In this document: piece after piece, positions 8,501-16,808 of the stretch
Layout: every line of letters begins with the position of its first letter
Position numbering within the stretch: position 1 is the first letter of the stretch
Assembly: GCA_024695185.1 (NCBI GenBank)
Contig: JAILIR010000045.1
Span: 1 to 17,077 of the forward strand
Direction: 5' to 3'
From: a bacterium
Lineage (GTDB): Bacteria > Bacillota_I > Bacilli_A > Acholeplasmatales > JAEDCM01
DNA: 17,077 nucleotides
Made by a program: the position numbers and the translations under genes
The notes under the pieces: model-generated
What the model was told of the DNA's origin: nothing
Seen by the model: only the letters and a program-made list of their open reading frames with translations
The model's database searches: none

Positions 8501-9979
8501 TATGCTATAAGCTATCACTATGGTTATATAACTGATAATACTAAAGTAGAAGGTGAAAAAATAACTGGTGAATGTTCTATTCTTGATATTGATGACTATG
8601 AAGTAGATATAGTAGAAGATACTGTAACTATAGAAAACTCTAATGCCTTCTTTGAGTATGAAATAGATTTAGAAGAAGAATGCCATATAGAATTAAGAGA
8701 TGGAAACGGAAAAGTTATTGTGGAAGATGATGACAATTATTTATATTTCCACTTTAATAGTGAAGGAACTTATTTATTAATCATTACAACAAATAGTGGC
8801 GCAACAAGAACAATTACTATAACTGTAACTGGTAATTTTGGTAATGTATTTGAAACAAGTATAGGCGATGGCGAATTACTATATTACAATACAGATGGTA
8901 AGAATAATATGGCAGTTAATGTTGACTATGATACAGATGTTTCATACATTACAGGCTTCTATGGTGCTAGTAGCGCTAGTGCTATTACTTCTACAAATAC
9001 AGTAGATGTATATATTGGCGGACTATTCTTCGATAGATTATATATGGATGAAGATTTAACTATTCCACTAACTAGTACAACAACTACATTTAATGTAATG
9101 TATAGTGGTGATGTTCCATATATTAATGCATATATGTATGATGTAATTATTACATTATATCTAGCTGATAAACCAGAACAAGAAGCTGTTTTAACTATTG
9201 ATGAAGAAGAATATGGTATTATCCATAGCTTGGATGATTTAGATAATCCATATCATGGTGATTTAACTGAATATATCTTTATGCCATTAGGATGTAGTAC
9301 TTTAACTTTAACAACTGAAGAAGTATATGATGATTATAGTTATGCCTTAGTATTTATTACTGACCCAGATGTATTAGAAGGATATGATTCATATAGTAAA
9401 TTAGAAGAAGATGGATTACTTTATAGAGTAACTGATAACGATACATTAAGTGTAAATGTCGATTTATCTAGTTATGGTTTGACAGCATATATGGGTATAG
9501 TTCCAAAGGGTTCAACAGATTCAAATTATAATGTTTCTAATTGGATACAAATTGTTGTATTCCCATCTTTAAATATATTTACTATTAGTAACGGTGTAGA
9601 TGATTATTATGCTGATATAGCCGCAGAATTTGATGGTGGTGACGTAGCTTATGATGAAGATACAAATGCTTATCAAGCAAGCAATCTAACTCCAATGGGC
9701 TTCAACTCACAATATGTATTCTTTATTGGTTTTGATGAATATGATAATATTGATAGCGATGGATACTATAATTTCACATTCACTTCATCGTTCCCTATTA
9801 CAGGAAATCTAACATATGGTAATGGTGATCCAATTGAATATGATAGTACTACTAATACAGCAAAATATTTAGTTCCTGAATTTGGTGATGAAGATGTACC
9901 ACAAATGGTATTACACTTTAATTTTTATGGACTACCTGTATCAATAGTATTAGTATTCTTTGATCCATTAATGCCTTAA
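5582..9979 (+). CDS. large MBG-repeat surface lipoprotein
   Basis: A 1465-residue predicted lipoprotein. Residues 1-23 form a lipoprotein signal peptide (basic MNKK start, hydrophobic core) ending in the lipobox LTAC with acceptor Cys24. Residues 26-70 are a Thr/Lys-rich spacer of the kind that lifts a domain off the membrane. About four MBG-like immunoglobulin-fold repeats follow (roughly 177-250, 259-329, 337-412, 436-500), each starting with a motif such as YNGSEQEL and ending with one such as AGNYTAL. The remainder is rich in Asp, Glu, Tyr and Ile, looks all-beta and has no enzyme motif that I recognise. There is no LPXTG signal, so anchoring is by lipid alone. Adhesion or surface binding is the family-level expectation; the ligand is unknown. 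It is monocistronic, with its own promoter and terminator. Confidence 0.8.
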   Translation: MNKKSIVKLGACSLLVGLLALTACGKKTTAKPSTTAKPITKTTEKTTATTKTTKTTKKTTKKQTTTEDTSKKVVDFNVYVDDVLAPTEGENAVIAFTYLDGYDYASHISVEAIYDDDTKEEIDSTKYKLETDLTATSECASAMEPGAYSIEISYGELSKKVNIDVLIYQQEIDISNLAWSNATFTYNGSEQELELLNIPTLPTGMSINVTGNKGTNAGNYTALVELVRDNKNYVWASDLPTGINNHKWTIDKLSVDTSNIEWAYDGPIEYSGAENIIELDETTIPEGVQVIYTDNEATEVGTYKARATFVTNANVEYSNAYIELDYEIIKCDAKFVSVSNPTRVYNGEEIEIEYVNNVDADVTITYRKYDEYDEEEYSSVVPVDAGAYQARLVIEGTDNYNGCEKEICFTIEKQEIALPNGNYSSDASSDHKNIYIVTYTGSEQELVLEGFDEDVMEFYDDDLTQSEIGVYEYIVGIKEEYQKNYRFENNSSDAKMYYYFKIIGELSSYVDSIKYNDETISLDDFEDLELTYRGDKFEFSLKEGYSINFSSYTEDENIYINEWGENFEFEIVDEFYDTVYSRKIKAAHYSGIEGYYINGKYIDSSISFGDYSYMFSNEEEIELQFVFNKYINLLKINYEDLDYSQTTYTFRIDELEYGYIDIYTETDENQSSFAISLIDESKLIVKSIDVISVEVGSSNAKVSNIKYDGGSISGYFYGSIVIGLRVNFASGYEFATYKIIDEYTSKELDFYNCRAGDIYAYLVCYDEDGKEIDKILVQLTEHQFELNNDNFSYSMSDAIRHFRSTDQAKTVFEPNYIPGDVEVKIKGTNTNEVTYTSYGIYRETIEFKWNYIGFECIRYMLVDVIYSPRIKDYADNLGFILNTEDGDVRIYDSDDEGCENIINKESGCSWNNILNINDLLKLTKDDLVYDGLKDGYTLDYSKSSIEFVGLDDKEQTRVIIKYALTKDEETVYLYAISYHYGYITDNTKVEGEKITGECSILDIDDYEVDIVEDTVTIENSNAFFEYEIDLEEECHIELRDGNGKVIVEDDDNYLYFHFNSEGTYLLIITTNSGATRTITITVTGNFGNVFETSIGDGELLYYNTDGKNNMAVNVDYDTDVSYITGFYGASSASAITSTNTVDVYIGGLFFDRLYMDEDLTIPLTSTTTTFNVMYSGDVPYINAYMYDVIITLYLADKPEQEAVLTIDEEEYGIIHSLDDLDNPYHGDLTEYIFMPLGCSTLTLTTEEVYDDYSYALVFITDPDVLEGYDSYSKLEEDGLLYRVTDNDTLSVNVDLSSYGLTAYMGIVPKGSTDSNYNVSNWIQIVVFPSLNIFTISNGVDDYYADIAAEFDGGDVAYDEDTNAYQASNLTPMGFNSQYVFFIGFDEYDNIDSDGYYNFTFTSSFPITGNLTYGNGDPIEYDSTTNTAKYLVPEFGDEDVPQMVLHFNFYGLPVSIVLVFFDPLMP
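5663..5790 (+). repeat. low-complexity ACA/AAA region encoding the Thr/Lys spacer
   Basis: The DNA is a loose run of ACA, ACT and AAA codons. It includes a 13-base direct repeat (5666-5678 and 5684-5696, period 18 bases) that encodes two TTAKP units. Such tracts can change length by slippage. Confidence 0.7.
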
Positions 9980-9983
9980 TATT

Positions 9984-10010
9984 AAGCAACCTTCGGGTTG
10001 CTTTTTATTT
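9984..10010 (+). terminator. terminator of the lipoprotein gene
   Basis: AAGCAACC/GGTTGCTT arms (9984-9991 and 9996-10003) around a stable TTCG tetraloop, followed by a T-rich run. This is a textbook intrinsic terminator five bases after the stop codon. Confidence 0.93.
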
Positions 10011-10041
10011 AATAAAAAAAGGCTTATTTATGCGAAAATAG

Positions 10042-10070
10042 ACATAAATTAACATAAATGTATCATTTAT
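10042..10070. repeat. direct and inverted repeats upstream of the trp promoter
   Basis: ACATAAAT occurs at 10042-10049 and 10052-10059, exactly 10 bases apart. ATAAATG/CATTTAT arms (10054-10060 and 10064-10070) form a palindrome with a 3-base centre. The cluster ends 22 bases before the -35 box, where an activator or repressor could bind. The DNA is very AT-rich, so chance is a real alternative. Confidence 0.35.
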
Positions 10071-10092
10071 AAAAAATAATAAAAAAAGATTA

Positions 10093-10121
10093 TTGACATA
10101 TAAAAAAAGTAATATTATAAT
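10093..10121 (+). promoter_or_regulatory. trp operon promoter
   Basis: Full-consensus TTGACA (10093-10098), a 17-base spacer and TATAAT (10116-10121). The transcript should start near 10128. Such a strong promoter fits control downstream, at the T-box, rather than at initiation. Confidence 0.92.
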
Positions 10122-10127
10122 ATGCTT

Positions 10128-10389
10128 GTATTTAATAATTAAACCGTTGAAACGGAAGTTAAACGATTTATCGCTTATAGAGAGTAAGGGATGGTGGAAG
10201 CCTTACAGTATGAGAATTGACAAATGGGCCGTTGAGGGAATTACGAACGATTTCTAGTAGTAATTACGTTATTCTTACGTTAGTAGATAGGTTTGTGCTA
10301 GCAGACTGAAAAAGAGCCACATTATTATGTGGAATTTAGGTGGTACCGCGGGAATTATACTCGTCCTATTTATGTAGGACGAGTTTTTT
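10128..10389 (+). promoter_or_regulatory. tryptophan T-box riboswitch leader
   Basis: The leader has the T-box landmarks in order. The Stem I base is AACGG/CCGTT (10151-10155 and 10229-10233). AGAGAG lies at 10179-10184. A distal hairpin closed by TAAGG/CCTTA (10185-10189 and 10201-10205) carries the ATGGTGGAAG loop. Stem III is at 10317-10332, and the T-box core AGGTGGTACCGCGG is at 10338-10351. The likely specifier codon is TGG at 10225-10227 (Trp), just before the closing Stem I strand; the downstream trp genes support this choice. Known mechanism: uncharged tRNA-Trp pairs with the specifier and, through its CCA end, with the TGGT bulge, stabilising an antiterminator (TAGG/CCTA, 10337-10340 with 10365-10368) and so switching on the operon. 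No Trp-rich leader peptide was needed to explain the region. Confidence 0.95.
10359..10389 (+). terminator. T-box-controlled terminator of the trp leader
   Basis: A perfect 10-base stem (10359-10368 and 10375-10384) with a 6-base loop, then six T residues (10384-10389). Its 5' arm shares bases 10365-10368 with the antiterminator, so the two structures exclude each other. Confidence 0.93.
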
Positions 10390-10409
10390 GTTTATAAGGA
10401 GTATTAAAA

Positions 10410-11879
10410 ATGAAGCCAACATTAGAAGAAATTAGAAAAATGAATTTAGAAGGGTTTAATATTATACCAGTATATAAAGAAATATATTCAGATATTAAAA
10501 CACCCATACAAGTACTTAAAAACTTAAAAGCAAAATCAAAGAAAGTATTCTTACTTGAATCTGTATCTCAAGAAATCTGGGGTAGATATTCCTTCTTAGG
10601 CTTTGATCCTAGATGTGAAATTAAATGTAAGGATAAAGAAATAACAATAACTACAGATGAAGGATTATCTAATACATTCCATAGTAATGATCCTATGAAT
10701 GAAATTAGAAAGGTTATAAAGGAATATAGATCTCCTAAATTAGATAACTTACCATCCTTTACTGGTGGATTAGTTGGTTATGCTTCATATGATACACTTC
10801 AATATGCGGAAAGCTCCTTACACTTTTCTTCATATGATGAAGCAAATTTTAATGATTATCATTTTATGTTATTTGATAAGATAATCGCTTTTGATAATGT
10901 TAGACAAAAGATAATCGTTATGGAAAACATAAAACTAAATGATTTAGATAACCAATATAAAAAAGCTGAAAAGAACATTAACTTCTATATCGATTTAATT
11001 AAAGCTGATTTAAATCCAAATATAGGAAATAATAAAATAATTGAGCCGATTAGAAGTAATGATACATTTAGTGAATATAAAAAGAAAATTGAAAAGATTA
11101 AATACTATATCACTGAAGGAGATATCTTCCAATGTGTATATTCAAGAAGATTTAAAGGTAAAATGATTGGTTCACTATTTAATACATATAGAGTTTTAAG
11201 AGGATTAAATCCTAGTCCTTATATGATATACTTAGACACTAATGAACTTGAAATAGCTGGAGCAAGTCCTGAAACACTAGTTAAGAAGGAAGGTAATTTA
11301 TTACAAACCTTCCCTATTGCAGGTACTCGTCCTAGAGGAAAGAATGAAAAAGAAGATTTAGAGATAGAAAAAGAATTACTAGCTGATGAAAAAGAACTAG
11401 CAGAACATAATATGTTAGTAGATTTAGGAAGAAATGATATTGGTAAGATTTCTAAGTTTAATAGTGTAGATGTTATAAATTATAAATATGTTTTAAAGTT
11501 TAGTCATGTAATGCATATAACTTCTACAGTTAATGGAATAATTAGACCTGATAAGGATGCCATAGATGCCCTAAAAGCCATACTACCAGCAGGGACATTA
11601 TCAGGAGCTCCAAAAATAAGAGCCGCAGAAATAATTGATGAGCTTGAACCAGTAAGACGTGGTATATATGGTGGAGCAATTGGATATATTGATTTTAATG
11701 ATAATTTAGATATGTGCATATGCATTAGATGCGCCATTAAAAAAGGTGATTATGTATATGTACAAGCAGGTGGAGGAATTGTTTTAGATAGTGTTCCTGA
11801 AAATGAATATCAAGAAACAGAAAACAAAGCTAAAGCTATTCTTACAGCCTTAAAATTATCGGAAGGAGAGTTAGAATGA
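10410..11879 (+). CDS. trpE: anthranilate synthase component I
   Basis: A 489-residue cytosolic enzyme, typical for TrpE. It converts chorismate to anthranilate using ammonia delivered by TrpG. The chorismate-binding C-terminal half includes GTLSGAPK (395-402) and the following stretch ending GGAIGYID. The N-terminal domain has LLES (48-51), the motif that binds tryptophan in feedback-inhibited TrpE proteins, so end-product inhibition is likely. The start is set by AAGGAG shortly before the ATG and lies 20 bases after the T-box terminator. The stop overlaps the trpG start as ATGA. The related pabB is less likely because of the full trp operon and the trp-type leader. Confidence 0.97.
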   Translation: MKPTLEEIRKMNLEGFNIIPVYKEIYSDIKTPIQVLKNLKAKSKKVFLLESVSQEIWGRYSFLGFDPRCEIKCKDKEITITTDEGLSNTFHSNDPMNEIRKVIKEYRSPKLDNLPSFTGGLVGYASYDTLQYAESSLHFSSYDEANFNDYHFMLFDKIIAFDNVRQKIIVMENIKLNDLDNQYKKAEKNINFYIDLIKADLNPNIGNNKIIEPIRSNDTFSEYKKKIEKIKYYITEGDIFQCVYSRRFKGKMIGSLFNTYRVLRGLNPSPYMIYLDTNELEIAGASPETLVKKEGNLLQTFPIAGTRPRGKNEKEDLEIEKELLADEKELAEHNMLVDLGRNDIGKISKFNSVDVINYKYVLKFSHVMHITSTVNGIIRPDKDAIDALKAILPAGTLSGAPKIRAAEIIDELEPVRRGIYGGAIGYIDFNDNLDMCICIRCAIKKGDYVYVQAGGGIVLDSVPENEYQETENKAKAILTALKLSEGELE

Positions 11880-12433
11880 TTTTATTAATTGATAATTATG
11901 ATTCATTCTCTTATAACCTATATCAGTATTTAGGTTCACTTAATCCTGATATCAAAGTTATAAGAAATGACGAATTAAAAATAGAAGAAATAAAAGCTTT
12001 AAACCCTACACACATAATAATATCACCAGGACCTGGAAAACCTAAGGATAGCGGGATTATTGAGGATGTAGTTAGATTTGTTGATATACCTATTTTAGGA
12101 GTATGCCTAGGACATCAAGCAATATGCGAGGTGTTTGGTTCTAATATAGTGCATGCCCCAGTAATTATGCATGGTAAAAAGGATATTATAAATATAGATA
12201 ATAAATCAACTCTATTTAAAGGGTTAAAAGATAAAATAGAAGCTGCTAGATATCACTCACTAGTCGCTGATAAAGTAACAAGCGATTTAATCGTAACCGC
12301 AACATCTAATGATGGCTTAATTATGGGTGTTGAACATAAAACAAAAAAAATATATGGAGTGCAATTCCATCCTGAATCAATAATGACAAAGGAAGGAATG
12401 CAAATATTAAGAAATTTCTTGGAGGTAAAATAA
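11876..12433 (+). CDS. trpG: anthranilate synthase component II (glutamine amidotransferase)
   Basis: A 185-residue class I glutamine amidotransferase that releases ammonia from glutamine for TrpE. The catalytic Cys77 lies in GVCLGHQA (75-82); His165 and Glu167 lie in HPES (165-168). The oxyanion-hole motif PGPG is at 51-54. The protein is a stand-alone TrpG, not fused to TrpD as in some bacteria. AAGGAG at 11863-11868 precedes the start, which overlaps trpE by four bases; this suits a complex needing equal amounts of both subunits. In some species the same subunit also serves PabB. Confidence 0.97.
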   Translation: MILLIDNYDSFSYNLYQYLGSLNPDIKVIRNDELKIEEIKALNPTHIIISPGPGKPKDSGIIEDVVRFVDIPILGVCLGHQAICEVFGSNIVHAPVIMHGKKDIINIDNKSTLFKGLKDKIEAARYHSLVADKVTSDLIVTATSNDGLIMGVEHKTKKIYGVQFHPESIMTKEGMQILRNFLEVK

Positions 12434-12434
12434 A

Positions 12435-13451
12435 ATGGATAAAAAACAAGTATTAGAAAAATTAATGAATAAAGAGAATTTAACATATGATGAAGCATAT
12501 GAAACAATGGATTTAATTATGAAGGGTGAATTAGAACAAGCTTATGTAGCTTCTATTCTAACAGCCTTAAGAATGAAGGGTGAAACAGTAACTGAAATTA
12601 GTGCTTGCGCTACAGCAATGAGAGATAACGCAACTACACTAGATAAAAGTAGTGATGCTGTAGATATCGTAGGTACAGGTGGAGACAATGCTCATACATT
12701 TAATATTTCAACAATCTCAAGCTTTGTTATAGCTGCGGCAGGTATTAAAGTAGCTAAGCATGGTAATAGAAGTGTATCAAGTCTTTGTGGTGCTGCAGAT
12801 TGCTTTGAAGAATTAGGTATTAATATTAATACAACAAAAGAACAAGCAGAAAAAATTTTATTTGAAGATAACATCTGTTTCTTATTTGCTCAAGTTTATC
12901 ATAAGTCTATGAAAAACGTTGGACCTATTAGAAAATCTATGGGTGTTAGAACAATCTTTAATATTCTAGGACCTCTTACAAACCCAGCTAAAGTAGATAA
13001 TATTGTCTTAGGTGTATATGATGAATCATTACTTGATGTTATGGCTAATGTACTTAAGGAAATGGGTGTTAAAAAGGGTGTAGTTGTATATGGTGATGAT
13101 GGACTTGATGAAGTTACTCTAACCACTACAACAAAGATGACTATTCTAAAAAATGGCACAATAGTCAAGTTTACCTTTGATCCACACTCTTACGGATTCT
13201 CATTATGTAAGGCTAGAGATTTAGTTGGTGGAACTAAAGAAGATAATAAAGAAATAGCTTTAGGAATCTTAAAAGGAAAAATCAGTGGACCTAAAAAGGA
13301 TGTTGTTATTATTAATGCAGGTATAGCAATTTATCTAATGAATGAAGATCTAACTTTAGAAGAAGCTTTCGTTGTAGCAAGAGATACTATTGATAGTGGT
13401 AGAGCATATAAGAAATATGAAGAATACAGAAATGCGAGTGTTTCTTTATGA
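12435..13451 (+). CDS. trpD: anthranilate phosphoribosyltransferase
   Basis: A 338-residue enzyme that joins anthranilate to PRPP, giving phosphoribosylanthranilate. Family signatures are the PRPP-binding GTGGD (80-84), KHGNRSVSS (108-116), the anthranilate-site region around HKSMKNVGPIRKSMG and the metal-binding acidic pair in DGLDE. The length is normal. It starts one base after the trpG stop, with GGAGGT at 12421-12426 inside the end of trpG. The stop overlaps trpC as ATGA. Confidence 0.97.
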   Translation: MDKKQVLEKLMNKENLTYDEAYETMDLIMKGELEQAYVASILTALRMKGETVTEISACATAMRDNATTLDKSSDAVDIVGTGGDNAHTFNISTISSFVIAAAGIKVAKHGNRSVSSLCGAADCFEELGININTTKEQAEKILFEDNICFLFAQVYHKSMKNVGPIRKSMGVRTIFNILGPLTNPAKVDNIVLGVYDESLLDVMANVLKEMGVKKGVVVYGDDGLDEVTLTTTTKMTILKNGTIVKFTFDPHSYGFSLCKARDLVGGTKEDNKEIALGILKGKISGPKKDVVIINAGIAIYLMNEDLTLEEAFVVARDTIDSGRAYKKYEEYRNASVSL

Positions 13452-14218
13452 TCTTAGATAACATAGTAGAAAAGACTAAGGAAAGATATAGCGATAAATT
13501 AGAAAAAATAGATGAAATAAAAAAAATAGCAGAAAAAAGAAGTATATTAAATCCTAATTTCTTTTATGATGCTATAGCTAAAAAAGGTATATCATTTATT
13601 TGTGAAGTAAAAAAGGCAAGTCCATCTAAAGGAATTATTAGTGATGATTTTCCTTATTTAGAAATAGCAAAAAAATACAACAAGTGTGCTGATTGTATTT
13701 CATGCTTAACTGAACCATATTTTTTCTTAGGATCTGATAAATATTTAACAGAAATAAAAATGAATGTTAATATTCCTGTTTTAAGAAAAGATTTTATTCT
13801 ATATGAATATCAAATATATGAAGCAAAAGCTATTGGTGCTGATGCTATATTATTGATAGTTGCAATTCTTGATAAAGATATTTTAAAAAAATATATTGAA
13901 ATAGCACATTCAATAGGTCTTGGTTGTTTAGTTGAAGCACACGATGAAGAAGAATTAAAAATCGCAGTTGAAGCTAATGCAAAAGTAATAGGCATAAATA
14001 ATAGAAATTTAAAAGATTTTACTGTTGATATGTCTAATTCTATTAATTTAAGAAATAAGGCACCTAAAAATATCTTATTTGTTTCAGAATCAGGAATAAA
14101 AACAAGAAGTGATATTAAAAAATTAGAAGACAATAATATAGATGCTGTATTAATTGGTGAAACTTTAATGAGAAGTAGTGATATTATTAGTGAAGTGAGG
14201 AAGTTAAAAAATGATTAA
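13448..14218 (+). CDS. trpC: indole-3-glycerol-phosphate synthase
   Basis: A 256-residue single-domain TIM-barrel enzyme that closes CdRP to indole-3-glycerol phosphate with loss of CO2 and water. Expected catalytic residues are visible: Glu53 and Lys55 in EVKKASPSKG, Lys114 in LRKDF, Glu163 in VEAH, Asn184 in GINNRNL and Glu214 in SESG. It is not fused to TrpF, unlike the E. coli enzyme. No convincing ribosome binding site precedes the start (GAGTG at best), so translation probably depends on ribosomes finishing trpD through the ATGA overlap. Confidence 0.96.
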   Translation: MILDNIVEKTKERYSDKLEKIDEIKKIAEKRSILNPNFFYDAIAKKGISFICEVKKASPSKGIISDDFPYLEIAKKYNKCADCISCLTEPYFFLGSDKYLTEIKMNVNIPVLRKDFILYEYQIYEAKAIGADAILLIVAILDKDILKKYIEIAHSIGLGCLVEAHDEEELKIAVEANAKVIGINNRNLKDFTVDMSNSINLRNKAPKNILFVSESGIKTRSDIKKLEDNNIDAVLIGETLMRSSDIISEVRKLKND

Positions 14219-14774
14219 GATTAAAATATGTGGGCTTAGAAGAATAGAAGATATTTTAATTGTTAATAAATATAAACCAGACTATATTGGTTTTATATTT
14301 GCTAAAAATAAAACTAGAACAATTACTTTAGAAGATGCTTTAATCTTTAAACAAAGTTTAAATAATGATATAATAGCAGTTGGTGTGTTTAAAGATAATG
14401 ATATTGATGAAGTAATAAATATCGCAAATAGTGGTGCTATTGATATGATTCAATTACATGGCACTGAAAGTGATTTATATATTTTAGAAGTAAAAAAACG
14501 CACTAGTAAGCCAATTATTAAAGCTTATAGAGATTCTATGTATGCTGATTATTCTTTATTTGATAATATTAATCCAGGAAGTGGAAAAACATTTGATTGG
14601 AGTAGTATTAAAACAAATAAACCATATTTTTTGGCTGGTGGAATTGATATAAATAATATAGAATTAGCGAAAAAAATAAATCCATATGCTATAGATTTAT
14701 CATCTAGTGTTGAGGTTAATGGATTTAAAGATGAAGAAAAAATAAAAGAAATTATTAGGAAGGTGAGAGAATGA
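14211..14774 (+). CDS. trpF: phosphoribosylanthranilate isomerase
   Basis: A 187-residue TIM-barrel isomerase that converts PRA to CdRP by an Amadori rearrangement. The catalytic pair is Cys7 in KICGL and Asp129 in FDW. The phosphate-binding regions LAGGID (141-146) and DLSSSVE (162-168) are present; the latter usually reads SSGVE, so Ser replaces Gly. It is slightly shorter than the usual 200 or so residues. GTGAGG sits just upstream, and the start overlaps trpC by eight bases (ATGATTAA). Confidence 0.95.
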   Translation: MIKIKICGLRRIEDILIVNKYKPDYIGFIFAKNKTRTITLEDALIFKQSLNNDIIAVGVFKDNDIDEVINIANSGAIDMIQLHGTESDLYILEVKKRTSKPIIKAYRDSMYADYSLFDNINPGSGKTFDWSSIKTNKPYFLAGGIDINNIELAKKINPYAIDLSSSVEVNGFKDEEKIKEIIRKVRE

Positions 14775-15952
14775 AAGGAAGATTTGGCAACTTCGGTGGA
14801 CAATATGTTCCTGAAACATTAATGAATGCCGTTAATGAACTTGAAGAAGCATACATTAAATATAGTAATGATCCAGAATTTCAAGCTGAACTATCTAAAC
14901 TATTAAGTGAATATGCTAATAGACCATCTTTATTATATTACGCAGAAAAGATGACTAAGGATTTAGGTGGATGTAAGATTTATTTGAAAAGAGAAGATTT
15001 AAACCATACAGGTAGCCACAAAATTAATAATGTATTAGGTCAAATTTTACTAGCTAAAAAGATGGGTAAAAAACGTGTTATTGCTGAAACTGGTGCTGGC
15101 CAACATGGTGTTGCTACAGCTACAGGTGCTGCTTTAATGGGTTTAGAATGTGAAATATTCATGGGTGAAGAAGATACTAAACGTCAAGCTTTAAATGTAT
15201 TTAGAATGGAACTATTAGGTGCTAAAGTACATAAAGTTATGAGTGGAACTCGTACTTTAAAGGATGCCGTTAATGAAGCTATGAAAGAATGGGCTACAAG
15301 AATGGATGATACACTATATGTATTAGGTTCAGTAATGGGACCACACCCATATCCAACAATCGTTCGTGACTTTCAAAAGATTATAGGTAAAGAAATAAAA
15401 GAACAAATCAATGCTTTAGAAGGAAGAAACCCTGACTGTGTTATTGCATGTGTTGGTGGTGGATCTAATGCTATGGGTACATTTTATGAATTTATTAATG
15501 ATAAAGAAGTAGAATTAATTGGTTGTGAAGCTGCTGGTAAAGGAATTGATACTCCTTATACAGCTGCTACATGTAATACAGGTAGTATTGGAGTATTCCA
15601 TGGAATGAAATCATATTTCTGTCAAAATGAATATGGCCAAATAGCTCCAGTATATTCTATTAGTGCTGGTTTAGATTATCCAGGTGTTGGCCCAGAACAT
15701 GCTCACCTATTTGAAACTAAACGCGCTAAATATGTAGGAATTACTGATGATGAAGCCGTTTCTGCCTTCATGTATTTATCAAAAACAGAAGGAATTATTC
15801 CAGCAATTGAATCAGCACATGCTGTGGCATATGCGATGAAATATGCTAAAGAATTAGGAAAAGATAAAATAATGGTTATAACTATATCTGGTAGAGGAGA
15901 TAAGGATGTTGCTGCTATTGCTAGATATTTAGGAGTTGATTTACATGATTAA
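14771..15952 (+). CDS. trpB: tryptophan synthase beta chain
   Basis: A 393-residue PLP enzyme that condenses indole with serine to form tryptophan. The PLP lysine is Lys84 in GSHKINN; the catalytic Glu is Glu106 in AETGAGQHG. The phosphate-gripping loop is GGGSNA (229-234), and ISGRGDKD near the end contains the serine that contacts the PLP ring nitrogen. Length and the N-terminal [12 protein letters not shown] mark the classical TrpB1 type that works with TrpA, not the TrpB2 form. It has a strong GGAAGGTGA site, and the start overlaps trpF as ATGA. Confidence 0.98.
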   Translation: MKGRFGNFGGQYVPETLMNAVNELEEAYIKYSNDPEFQAELSKLLSEYANRPSLLYYAEKMTKDLGGCKIYLKREDLNHTGSHKINNVLGQILLAKKMGKKRVIAETGAGQHGVATATGAALMGLECEIFMGEEDTKRQALNVFRMELLGAKVHKVMSGTRTLKDAVNEAMKEWATRMDDTLYVLGSVMGPHPYPTIVRDFQKIIGKEIKEQINALEGRNPDCVIACVGGGSNAMGTFYEFINDKEVELIGCEAAGKGIDTPYTAATCNTGSIGVFHGMKSYFCQNEYGQIAPVYSISAGLDYPGVGPEHAHLFETKRAKYVGITDDEAVSAFMYLSKTEGIIPAIESAHAVAYAMKYAKELGKDKIMVITISGRGDKDVAAIARYLGVDLHD

Positions 15953-16724
15953 TTTTAATAAATATATGACACATAAAAAAGCATTTGTACCATTCCTTAC
16001 TGCAGGAGACCCTTCACTTGATAAAACTAAAGAATTTATTAAAGCTTTAATAGAAGCTGGATCTACTATTATAGAAATAGGTATTCCATTTAGCGATCCT
16101 ATTGCTGAAGGTAAAACTATTATGGAAGCTGATGAAAGAGCACTTAAAGGTGGAGCAACTACAGATAAAATATTTGATATGGTCAAAGATATAAGAAGTG
16201 AATATCCTAACTTTCCTTTAGTATTTATGACATATTTAAATCCTGTATTTGTTTATGGATATGATAAATTCTTTGCTAAATGCAAGGAAGTTAAAATTAG
16301 TGGTATTATTTTAGCTGACTTATCATTTGAGGAGAAACATGAAGTAAGTGATGTCGCAAGTAAATATGATGTGGCTGTTATTTCATTAATTGCACCTACA
16401 TCGCTAGATAGAATAGAACGCATTGCAAAAGAAGCTGAAGGCTTTGTTTATTTAGTATCAAGCTTAGGTGTTACAGGAGTTAGAGAAAGTATTACTTCAG
16501 ATGTAGAAGGCAATGCTAAAAAGATTAAAGAATTTACTAATATTCCTGTATTTGTTGGTTTTGGAATTAAAGATAAGGAAGCTGCTAAAAAAATGGCTAG
16601 TGTTTCAGATGGTGCAATAATAGGTTCAGCAATAGAAAATATTATTGCTAAATATGGTAATGATTCAAAAGAATATATTTATAAATTTGCTAAAGAAATA
16701 GTAGATGAAATAAATGCATTATAA
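15945..16724 (+). CDS. trpA: tryptophan synthase alpha chain
   Basis: A 259-residue TIM-barrel subunit that cleaves indole-3-glycerol phosphate and passes indole to TrpB through a tunnel. Catalytic Glu44 lies in EIGIPFSDP. The second catalytic acid (Asp60 in E. coli) is Glu55 here, in IAEGKTI; Glu is allowed in the family signature. FVGFGIKD and the GSAIE region form the phosphate site. I chose the ATG at 15945 rather than the in-frame TTG at 15936, because AGGAG at 15931-15935 is well placed only for the ATG and the protein then starts like its relatives. The overlap with trpB is ATGATTAA. It is the last gene of the operon. Confidence 0.97.
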   Translation: MINFNKYMTHKKAFVPFLTAGDPSLDKTKEFIKALIEAGSTIIEIGIPFSDPIAEGKTIMEADERALKGGATTDKIFDMVKDIRSEYPNFPLVFMTYLNPVFVYGYDKFFAKCKEVKISGIILADLSFEEKHEVSDVASKYDVAVISLIAPTSLDRIERIAKEAEGFVYLVSSLGVTGVRESITSDVEGNAKKIKEFTNIPVFVGFGIKDKEAAKKMASVSDGAIIGSAIENIIAKYGNDSKEYIYKFAKEIVDEINAL

Positions 16725-16750
16725 GCAACCAAGCGGTTGCTTTTTTTAAT
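16723..16750 (+). terminator. trp operon terminator
   Basis: AAGCAACC/GGTTGCTT arms (16723-16730 and 16735-16742) with an AAGC loop, followed by a T run. The 5' arm begins inside the trpA stop codon. The arms are identical to those of the terminator at 9984-10010. Confidence 0.93.
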
Positions 16751-16779
16751 AAATACTTATATTTATTATTTAATTTGTG

Positions 16780-16785
16780 TATAAT
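16780..16785 (+). promoter_or_regulatory. -10 box for the zinc-ribbon gene
   Basis: A perfect TATAAT, 23 bases upstream of the start codon, in the short gap after the trp terminator. The -35 region (around 16757-16762, TTATAT) is poor. Confidence 0.45.
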
Positions 16786-16808
16786 ATATATAGATTGGAG
16801 GAATACAT

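Noticed and set aside
10128-10409. Classical attenuator with a Trp-rich leader peptide
   Set aside because: The region holds all T-box landmarks and a TGG specifier, and I saw no short reading frame with clustered Trp codons.
11876-14774. Mycoplasma-type code with UGA as Trp
   Set aside because: UGA ends trpE, trpD, trpF and the DUF3990 gene at tight ATGA overlaps, and Trp is written UGG at conserved positions.
15936-15944. TTG start for trpA nine bases upstream of the ATG
   Set aside because: It would begin immediately after the AGGAG site with no spacing, and adds residues not seen in relatives; the ATG at 15945 is well placed.
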